64,000 nt of DNA, from the NCBI GenBank assembly GCA_030568195.1, contig JAJLTO010000003.1:1014501-1078500 (forward strand). The letters run 5' to 3'. Each line of letters opens with the position of its first letter. Position 1 is the stretch's first letter. This DNA comes from Dipodascopsis uninucleata var. uninucleata (Eukaryota; Ascomycota; Lipomycetes; Lipomycetales; Lipomycetaceae). Below are positions 56,047 to 64,000 of the stretch, piece after piece. The notes under the pieces were generated by a model. It saw only the letters and a list, made by a program, of their open reading frames with translations. It had not been told where the DNA came from and did no database searches. The translations under genes and the position numbers were made by a program.

Positions 56047-58358
56047 ATGGATGATCGTAAAAGACTACTATCAGTAAAGGAAGAAGTAGATGGCCCTCCA
56101 TCTAAGCGTCAGATTACCGCTGACAGCCGCGATGGCGGGTCATCCAGAGCAGAGTCGGCTACTTCTGCGAATGGATTTGATGTTCCGTTAAACCAGGATG
56201 ATGTTATAGTATGTCTATGTGTGATTTCTGCAAGTTGTAGGATTTTTTGATTGGGTCACTAACTCCGCTATTGTAGCTCTTCAAGAAGGAGGCTATTTTC
56301 AGACAGATGCAGGTTTATAAGCGAGAACGAGATCTACTTCAAGCTAGGGTATCAGAAGTAGAAGAGCGTGCTTTCTATCATGATGATCATCTTCGGTTAA
56401 TAGAAACATGGTGGGATCAAGTTTTGGATGAGATTAATATTCTATCGGGGAAAGGCGTAGTTGGTAAGTGATCTGCTCCAAAGCTTCTGTTCAATCTAAA
56501 CGGAGCCGAATTTGAATATTAAATTAGAAGCTCAAGTTAGTTAATATGAGGTTTTATTTTAGATTCAGACGAGTTTGCAAATGTCTTACCAAAATCCTTG
56601 CTCTTTGCCAACACAGAGGAGTACTCAAAGCACTTAGAGAAGAGACGAGATACAATTTTACAATCTTTAGCTCCTATATTCGCTAGCTTACAGCCTCAAT
56701 CAGCTGAAGCTGATCTCAAATCACTATATGATAATTTAAGTGAAGTATCATCGAAGGTGAAAGTTTTGAAAACCGAAAATGAACGTTTACGAGACGAAAA
56801 GGAAGACCTACAGCGTCGATTGACAGATGCCACTTTCAAATTCATGCTTGCAGAAAAGAAACTTGACAGGCTAAAGAGCTCAACATTAGCTAAAATTGAG
56901 CGTTCAAGTATCTCTTCTGCAGTAAAAAGAGAGGGCTCAGCTAGCACTGAGTTAAAAGCAAAGACTGAAGTTAAGCAAGAAACATCTGAAGAGAAAGTGA
57001 TCAATAAAGCACAACAAGAGTCTGACGCCGTAATTCGAAAGCAATCGGATGAAATTCGCTCTCTTAAGGAGAAGATAGGCTCTATGAGCGATGAAATTAG
57101 CAAGTTAAATATTAGACTTGCATCTCTTTCTGAGTCTGATGTTGTCAATTCTGTACCTTACAAGAGCTTGAAGGTGAGATCAGAAGATCTACTTACTAAA
57201 GTAACTCATCTTGAGAGTCTGAATGATGTTATAAAACAGGAGAATGAAAAGCTGTCACGAGAGCGAACGGAATATCGTGAACTTGTCGCTGCAGAATACA
57301 GAGTGATGGCAGATGATCTCCAGAACCAGTTAAAGAAGGCGGAACAAGATCTCATCAGAATTCGTGCCGCACGAGATGATCTTTTACAGGATATTTCTAT
57401 CAGGAAGGCTAAAGAAGAGCAAAAATCAGAGTCTCTTAATGAGATTCAGGAGTTGGCAGAAACACGAGCATCGAGAATAAAGGCTCTTGAACTTGATGTG
57501 GACCGTTTGAAGGCTCAACTAGATTCCACACCATCTTCTAAGAGCACAATACAGCAATCACCGGAGGAATTACTGAAACAAATAGAGAAACTTGAAAAAG
57601 AGAATCAGTATCTGAGCGCTGAACTTCCAGGTATTGAGCTTGCGTTTAATCAAGCACATGCTCAGAGTAGTAGAAAGGTCGCCGATCTTGTAAAGAGAGA
57701 AGAAAAAATGTCTCGACTAATTGCTGAGAAAACAAAGGCGGATCAGAAATATTTTTCAGCTATGAGAGCTAAGGAGGCAGTTATGCTCGAAAACAAAACT
57801 CTTAAAGTGCAGTCCCAGAAGAGTGGTGAAATTATACAGCAGTTACGAGATGCCGATAAATCTGTTACAAAGAAAGTCTCTTTGCTTGAGAAGCAGATTT
57901 CAGAGTTAGAAAGTGCAAGGTTGGTATATCAGAAACAGCTACAAGAGACACAGCGAAGATGCTCAGAACAACAGATTGCCAGTGAAGGATACAAGACTCA
58001 GTTAGATACAATGATGAATGAATTACGTACGCGATCTTCAGCGATAACTACTGAATCTGAAGCACGTCGTCAAGCTGAAGAGCAAATCGAACGTTTGAAG
58101 GTTGAGTTGGAGAAAAGAAAGAGCTCTTTTAATTCATCTGGCTCGCAACTGAATGGTGAGACCGCGCAGATGGAAGCTCTGCGATCTATTGCAATATGTT
58201 CTGTTTGCTCCAAAAATTGGAAGAACACTGTTATTAAAGTCTGTGGTCATTGTTTCTGTCTTGAGTGCGCGAAGGACCGCCTCAATGCACGTCTACGAAA
58301 GTGTCCTTTGTGCAATAAACAGTACTCTCATAATGACCTGATGACAATTCATTTGTAA
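56047..58358 (+). CDS. BRE1: Histone H2B E3 ubiquitin ligase Bre1
   Basis: With Rad6, monoubiquitinates histone H2B, upstream of H3K4/K79 methylation. Three exons (56047..56208, 56277..56463, 56563..58358) give 714 residues, close to yeast Bre1 (700). Seen: an N-terminal nuclear-type segment (RKRLLSVKEEVDGPPSKRQI), then the Bre1 helix region FRQMQVYKRERDLLQARVSE with LIETWWDQVLDEI. Nearly continuous coiled coil follows from residue ~115 to 650. A C-terminal C3HC4 RING (CSVCSKNWKNTVIKVCGHCF, then CLECAKDRLNARLRKCPLCN) sits at the very end, as the family requires. All eight zinc ligands are present. Intron phases agree. Confidence 0.94.
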
Positions 58359-58908
58359 ATATAGTATTTTGTGTCTTTTGTTTCATGATTTTGTTATATT
58401 TATTATTTTGTTTTATTCGTTCGAGCACAAGGTCGGCGTTCCTTCGCCTGCTGGAAGTCATTGGAAATCTTTTTGAAGCATGAGCAAAGAGCTTATCAAT
58501 GGCATGTCTATTATACTTTTCTACGGTGTTCCAGACTATTATAAATGGTGTGTTATATATATTGTACAAATTTTTATTTTGTAGTGGTTTAGTTTTCGTT
58601 GTTGTTATTGGGATAAGCAGACTTGTATATCATCTGTACGTTTTTTGCGTTATACTACTGTCTATTTGTATAGAAGGGTGTATCATGATAATTATGATTT
58701 TGTTCATAAATAATCAGTTGTAATACTATTTTCTTTTATTGACGTCTGTTATTACATGTTTCTTGTTTGCTTTATCCATGTGTCATTGAATTTCTCTGAT
58801 ACTGTACATTTAGTAGGTAGTTTGTGTAATGACCTAACCCTAAACTAATAATTTTATATTTCAGATACCTGATTGTCTCGTCCAAGTTCACTCGACTCTA
58901 CCGCTAAT
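58359..58908. promoter_or_regulatory. Spacer BRE1 to PTH, with a telobox-like site
   Basis: Contains CCTAACCCTAAA at 58833..58844, about 65 bp upstream of the PTH ATG: a telobox (TTAGGGTT) in reverse orientation. The remainder is T-rich 3' UTR of BRE1. Confidence 0.4.
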
Positions 58909-59672
58909 ATGAGTCGCCATGGGCGGAATTTACTGGTAAATAACTGTAAACGGAATTATTAGGAAGGTGAATTTGGTTAAAAGCAATATTAACTCCACTA
59001 TAGGTATGCTCGATTGGTAATCCGGGTAGACAATATGCGAACACACGGCATTCAATTGCGCATGTTCTTATGGATATACTACTTGCCGAGCATAGGGGAC
59101 AAGTACAACCAGTAACGTCCTTAACAAAACTTCAGGGAAAGCTCTTCCATGGTATATCAAATCTAAATGAGCAACTGCCTCAGCATGAAATTGGATTATA
59201 CAAGTCGGAAAGCTACATGAATGTCAGTGGCGTTGGAGTACATCAAGCGTGGCAGTGGCATCAACGAGAACACACTACTAGTTCGAAACTTGTAGTAATA
59301 CATGACGATCTTGACACAGCAGTAGGAAAATTAAAGATGAAGTCAGAGGGTAGTTTTCGGTATGTTGCTAGAGTGATGATGATGCTTTGTTCGCCTCTAT
59401 TTTGGCAAAGTACATATGCTAATGGTGCTGACATCGCGTCATTTTATATATTCAGAGGACACAATGGCCTCAAAAGTATAGGGAGTTTTATTCCAGCTCA
59501 TGGATTTGTACGAATAGGTATTGGAATTGGTAGGCCTTCGTCTCGTGACTCAAGTCTTGTAGCTGATTATGTTCTCAGCAAAGTGCCCAAGCCAGAGCTA
59601 GACGCTATCAAAAACGACGTCTACTATCAACTGCGGGAGAACTTATCGGAGCTAGAACTAACTACAAAATAA
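58909..59672 (+). CDS. PTH1: Peptidyl-tRNA hydrolase, Pth1 (bacterial) type
   Basis: Releases tRNA from stalled peptidyl-tRNA; this type acts mainly in mitochondria in fungi. Three exons (58909..58935, 59004..59359, 59456..59672) give 199 residues. Seen: RNLLVCSIGNPGRQYANTRH with the catalytic His and the family Asn, KSESYMNVSGVGV, LVVIHDDLDTAVGKLKMKSE (catalytic-network Asp), and FRGHNGLKSI, the GGHNGLRSI motif rebuilt across intron 2. VRIGIGIGRP and ADYVLSKVP follow. There is no clear presequence beyond the short MSRHGRN start. Intron 2 is 96 nt, a multiple of three and stop-free, so an unspliced transcript would still be open but with 32 extra residues in the active-site loop. Confidence 0.92.
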
Positions 59673-60087
59673 TTGGTCTAGCACACGGAATTTAATAAAC
59701 TATTTAGCGCTTCCTGTTCGACTTGCCTCTTTCTGTTTTTCCTTTATATTTATTAAGTCAGTTTGTATTTGAAGTCAGGAAAAAGCTGAACGGAATCCCA
59801 AGCAATGCATACACGTGATCTTAATGTAAATAGTATTTAGAGTTTATAAAATGTAAGATATCCATAAGTTTTAGTGAGAAAATAGGAACTTTAACATCAC
59901 ATTAGTTTAAAGCCGGCAATTTTTGTCCCAAGATGCCGCCTGCCAGAAATTATCACTCCATTGAAAATTGTTATCTTGTTATTCGTAGCTTCTCACCAAG
60001 TAGAAGTCCTTTCCCTTAATAGGTTTTCTTTGGAGATCTACGCAAAACTGAGGTTCTACAAACTGAACGAGAAGATTTCTTATTGTT
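59673..60087. promoter_or_regulatory. Spacer PTH to Ytp1-like gene
   Basis: 415 bp with CACGTGA at about 59814, otherwise AT-rich 3' UTR and promoter. No gene. Confidence 0.4.
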
Positions 60088-61654
60088 ATGAAGAAGTATT
60101 TGGCATTAGCGCTGCTTCTTTTTGGAGCTAGAGTGCTGGCTCATGAGCACCATGAGGATGAAATACCTGATGGCGAGTACACGTCGCCGGAGCCGATTGA
60201 TTCGATTTTGGTGGCCCATATTTTTGTAAGTGCATGACCTGGAAATGAATTGGCGTATATTAGTAGAAACGTCAATGCTAACTATGAACTACAGTTTATG
60301 ATGGTCTCTTTTGGATTTTTGTTCCCAGTGGGAATGATATTTGGTATGACAAAGTCGCGATTTCATGTACCTGTACAGGTGGCAGGTGTCGTGTTTACCA
60401 TTGTTGGATATTTCTTGGGTCACCACCACAAAGGACGACAGTTTCCCAGCAATAACATTCATTCGAAATTTGCATCATATCTCCTATTCTTCTTGTCCCT
60501 GCAGATTGCTTGTGGTGTTTTCCTGAAACTGCATCTTGAGCGTGGCATTATGGGTAAAGTACGCCGATTCGTCGTTATTGGTCATGGTATTATTGGTAAA
60601 GTCATGCCTATACTGTCTTGGGTTCAGATGGGATTCGGAGGAATTGTTGCTCTAGGATTTTGCCATGGTGATCATTTAGGTCAATGTCTGGCTCATGGTG
60701 TAAGTGATCTCTTCATTGCCATATACAATGTTAGTTAAATTTTACTGATCGTCAAATTATTTAGATCATGGGAAGTGCGTTCATTGCATACGGATGTATC
60801 ATGGCTATCATGATGCTTGTGGGACAGGCATGGCTTGCTCGATCAGGAAGAAGTCAAGACTTTTATGATAGTTTGATCATCACTCTCTGGGGTATTGTAA
60901 ATACTTTTACTGAACATAGGTGGGGTCAAACTTGGACTCATGGTGATTATCAACACAGTAAGTTTCTTTTCTTCTCGGTTTTCATTTTTGGTTTAGGTTG
61001 AATGCAATAATTAACCTTTGTTTTGCAGCGAGTATGGGTATTGTTTGGTGGTGTGCGGGTATGCTTGGAATATTTTTGTCCAAACGAAATGGTCGACCAA
61101 TTCGTAATCATATTCCTGCGCTTGTTATTATCTTGACTGGATGGGCTATGTCAGTACATACTCAGCATATGGAACTATCAACTAAGATCCATGCTATGTT
61201 TGGATACGCTCTTATGGGCGCTGGTTTTACCAGAATTATCGAGGTCTCATTTGTCTTGAAAGATGAAAACAATGTTGGAGAGGTCAAATCTTTCCAGCAT
61301 CTACCACCTTTTCTTCTTGTAGCATCTGGATTTTTGTTCATGTTCGCAAATGAGGAGCAGCTTGAGTGGATTAACTCACTTATGATTGACAATGGAAGTT
61401 ATTCTCTCGTAATTTATTCTCTTTCGTTCTTGGTATACTTATGTAAGTTACAGATTGTAGTTAACTAGGGTATAATGTTGCGACTGTATACTAACTTCGC
61501 AGATTTCCTTATTATGATTCGGCTTTGGGAAGTAACGTCAGATAGCAATAATAATTATGATGGCATTAAATATGAAGCAGCTGATGACGATGTATCGAGT
61601 GGAAGCTATATTGCAGCACCTTTGTCTGACCTCGAGGCTGACCGATTGACTTAG
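60088..61654 (+). CDS. Ytp1-like multispan membrane protein
   Basis: Five exons (60088..60225, 60295..60699, 60765..60957, 61029..61442, 61503..61654) give 433 residues. Seen: a cleavable signal peptide (MKKYLALALLLFGARVLAHE) followed by a His/Glu-rich lumenal start (HEHHEDEIPDGEYTSPEPID). A cytochrome b561-like DUF2427 region follows, with FMMVSFGFLFPVGMIFG, SLQIACGVFLKLHL and VIGHGIIGKVMPILSWVQMG. Then comes the Ytp1 C-terminal region, with TFTEHRWGQTWTHGDYQHTS and TQHMELSTKIHAMFGYALMG. Regularly placed His residues on membrane helices suggest haem binding as in b561 proteins. Biochemical function in fungi is unknown. An acidic cytosolic tail ends the protein. All four junctions keep phase. 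Confidence 0.88.
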
Positions 61655-62448
61655 AATATTTCACAGAAGTTATCAGACGATGCTTATTAAGTGAATGGAA
61701 ACATGGTTTTTGAGCCATACAATTCGAAAATGCAGAGAGTTACTTGAAGAGATTGAAAAAAGTAGTATGGCCAATAATTATGGAATAATCGTGTAGTAGA
61801 GCTGGTTTGACTAGATCTCTAGTTTGCTTGTCTGCTATACGCTAATCTCAACTATATATTTAATTTAACTTTTAACTCTTTTTTTCTACGCATATATTTG
61901 TATTATGAATACTCTTGTTTCATATGAAATTTAAGAGAAATTTTGTGTCTTAATTGATTTCTTATTTTTATTCAGGAATATGGAGACATTAGTTTTGTTG
62001 AAGGTTGAGCATGATGAAAGTTGATACTTAGCAATTTGTGTAATGAACTTATTTTCATTCGTTTACTCTTATATATTAGACTAGACTGGATATGCCACTT
62101 TTATCATCTGAATCTTGGTAATGAGACCTAAAGTTACTTACATTTGAAGTACTGTCCATTAGCTGTGCTCGTCTGTGCCAATACCGTAGTATTATTTTTA
62201 TGTCCGGCTATGCTGGTGTAGGGTTGGGTGATGGACTAGACGACTCGGAACAAAAAATTTCTTTCCTACATCATTTTACACTCGTTGTTTGCTCATTAAC
62301 TAGGAGAAAAGGTAACGAGACGTCAGGGTCTTCTAATATCTGACTTCCTTTAGATCAATACATAAAAGTCATTCTAATTTTTTCTTTATAAATAATACTA
62401 TTTCTGGTGTAAAGTTCTGTGAAGTGGTCAAGAGTTAGAATTGAAGGT
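61655..62448. promoter_or_regulatory. Spacer Ytp1-like gene to MRPL7
   Basis: About 800 bp, T-rich at the left as a 3' UTR. No ORF or RNA gene was recognised. Confidence 0.4.
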
Positions 62449-63432
62449 ATGACCTCCATTCGAATATTGGGCTTGAATACTAGAGCGGCATTTGAAATTC
62501 CTGGACGACAACGAGGATTTCATACGGTACCCTCTTTATATAAGGCTGCGGTTTCAATAGTACAGCCTATTCATCACCGTATTAAGTTTAAAAAGAATTT
62601 GCTCAAACCAGATGTCCGTGCAGTATTGGACATTCCCGAGTGGGACACACGGTCGAATTCGTTCAATCCCCAAAAAATCCAGCCAGACAGACTTGAGGAG
62701 CATTTACAAAACACAATTGCACCAGACCTTTTACTAGCTAATTTCGTTCATAAAGAGAAACTGATACCAGGAAAGAAGAGACAGCAATGGGATGGTTCTT
62801 CTCCTTATCACTTGAATCGTCCTACCCGAGCACCTGCGGGCTCTGATGTGGAGACACCAGACATTCATCCAAGGGACCATACCAATATTCCAACTTTAGA
62901 GGCAATCTGGCTACATACGTTCGTGCAGTCCGCAAGAGAAGACAGTGAGCGATCAATTATCGGTGAAATGATGCTCCAGCAGATTTCTGGCAAGAAGGGC
63001 GCTCCTGTGTTCTCTAAATCTCAGATTCAGCGATGGAAGCTTAAGCGGAACACTCGTATCGGTGCTAGAGTGAAACTGACAGGCCCACAAATGTATCAAT
63101 TCTATGCTACACTTATCGAAATAGTATTACCAAGAATCAAGAATTTTCAAGGTATCAATAATAGTTCCGGTGATATGTTTGGAAACGTTACTCTTGGTTT
63201 GACACCCGACGACGTGCGACTTTTTCCTGAAATTGAGGGTTCACCAGAGCTTTGGCCATTTGTCCCTGGCCTTCATATCACTATTTTAACTACAGCTCAA
63301 ACGGATCCGGAGGCACGAACATTTTTGTCTGCCATTGGCGTTCCATTTGTTGGACGAGAGAGATTTAACTTTGTTCCTTCACTTGATGCACCTAAGAATC
63401 CTCCTAAGAGAGGTATTGTATATAGCAGCTAA
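62449..63432 (+). CDS. MRPL7: Mitochondrial large-subunit ribosomal protein uL5m
   Basis: Component of the mitoribosome large subunit (central protuberance). A single exon of 327 residues. Seen: a presequence (MTSIRILGLNTRAAFEIPGR, then QRGFHTVPSLYKA) that is Arg-rich with no acidic residue before residue 16. The uL5 N-terminal part follows (about 170-225; ERSIIGEMMLQQISGKKGAP), then RWKLKRNTRIGARVKLTGPQ and the uL5 C-terminal domain (MYQFYATLIEIVLPRIKNFQ, GDMFGNVTLGLTPDDVRLFP, GLHITILTTAQTDPEARTFL, FLSAIGVPF). The long N-terminal extension is normal for fungal mitochondrial uL5. ATG 62449 is preferred over upstream in-frame codons because it begins the presequence. Confidence 0.93.
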   Translation: MTSIRILGLNTRAAFEIPGRQRGFHTVPSLYKAAVSIVQPIHHRIKFKKNLLKPDVRAVLDIPEWDTRSNSFNPQKIQPDRLEEHLQNTIAPDLLLANFVHKEKLIPGKKRQQWDGSSPYHLNRPTRAPAGSDVETPDIHPRDHTNIPTLEAIWLHTFVQSAREDSERSIIGEMMLQQISGKKGAPVFSKSQIQRWKLKRNTRIGARVKLTGPQMYQFYATLIEIVLPRIKNFQGINNSSGDMFGNVTLGLTPDDVRLFPEIEGSPELWPFVPGLHITILTTAQTDPEARTFLSAIGVPFVGRERFNFVPSLDAPKNPPKRGIVYSS

Positions 63433-64000
63433 GGGATAAGAAGTTTTATCTAGATATTTCCTTTATGTAATTTTTTGATTTCATTCATAGTCTGTACATG
63501 TTTAATATATGATTTAAAATATTATTCATATCTAGCTTTTCTCAAATACTGTATATAGACCATAATAGTAAATATTGATTATACTGTTGTTATCCTGTAT
63601 AGAAAATACCTAGAAACACATAGTAGTTAAAGAATCAAAAAAGAAATTAGAACAAATATTAGATATCAGTACCAAAGCAGAACAATCAGGGAATATAATT
63701 TTAAATCAGGTCATTTCACAACTTTCAATAATACAGTTGAAACCAAAAAAATAAACTAACACCTTTATAAACAAATACAAAGATCCCTTGTCAAAGTAAA
63801 ATATATAATATACGAAATATCACACAAAAATCAAGTAATTAAAACGCTTCTCAACTTCCCACCTTTAAATATTAAATAAGTCACGTTCCAAGATAAATAA
63901 TCAAAGTATAAGTATCTCTCTCTAAGTTATCAGCAATTATAATTATCTATTGCGACCTGTTGGAGTTGCAGATTGGATAGCAAACGAGTGATCTAATAAC
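63433..64000. other. AT-rich right end of the window
   Basis: 3' flank of MRPL7. Very AT-rich, with no supportable feature up to the window edge. Confidence 0.5.

Noticed and set aside
58282-58569. Antisense ORF over the BRE1 3' end
   Set aside because: It overlaps the highly constrained RING exon on the opposite strand and has no family match.
1-64000. tRNA, rRNA or snRNA genes
   Set aside because: I looked for T-arm motifs (GGTTCGAATCC-like) and common snRNA signatures on both strands and found none with a matching fold. A covariance-model scan could overturn this.

Overview
This window is nuclear DNA from an AT-rich ascomycete fungus. The genes are fungal throughout: an Opi1 repressor, a SYG1-type SPX-EXS protein, a Ytp1-like protein, a dikaryon-type ceramide glucosyltransferase, Erj5 and Bre1. 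The introns are mostly 55 to 120 nt long, with GTAAGT-like donors, CTAAC/CTAAT branch points and TAG, CAG or AAG acceptors. CTG falls on conserved Leu positions, so the standard code applies. Having both Opi1 and a ceramide glucosyltransferase, with a free-standing Eco1, argues against Saccharomyces and Schizosaccharomyces. I cannot place the lineage more precisely; an early-branching Saccharomycotina, Taphrinomycotina or basal Pezizomycotina would all fit.

Layout. 0-11.7 kb is gene-dense: ERJ5, ceramide glucosyltransferase, an AVT-type vacuolar amino-acid transporter, an Mmc1-like mitochondrial protein, AP-1 mu and a WW-domain protein. 11.7-14.4 kb has no clear gene. 14.4-32 kb holds a two-finger CCCH protein, HOP2, SYG1/XPR1, a disordered Ser-rich protein, ECO1 and OPI1. 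32-38 kb holds cysteinyl-tRNA synthetase, an Rrn9-like protein and ceramide synthase. 38-42.7 kb is the largest stretch without a confident gene and precedes a Ser/Asn-rich conserved-type protein. 46.4-64 kb holds a large unknown protein, an SDR, a CobW-type GTPase, signal peptide peptidase, NAA50, BRE1, peptidyl-tRNA hydrolase, a Ytp1-like membrane protein and mitochondrial uL5m (MRPL7).

There is no operon-like or biosynthetic cluster. The genes are ordinary housekeeping genes, although several touch lipid homeostasis (ceramide synthase, ceramide glucosyltransferase, Opi1) or mitochondrial translation (CysRS, PTH, uL5m). I resolved most exon structures by hand, checking splice phase and family conservation, and the joined exons give whole-codon totals. 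I found no tRNA, rRNA, CRISPR array or recognisable transposon.

I see no convincing undescribed system. The best leads are regulatory or structural. They are a mitochondrial-type N-terminal extension on CysRS that suggests dual targeting, three ACGCG boxes upstream of ECO1, two CATGTGAA sites inside an unusually long OPI1 intron, a 14-nt initiating exon in SYG1, a stop-free 96-nt intron in the peptidyl-tRNA hydrolase gene, and several large unknown proteins.
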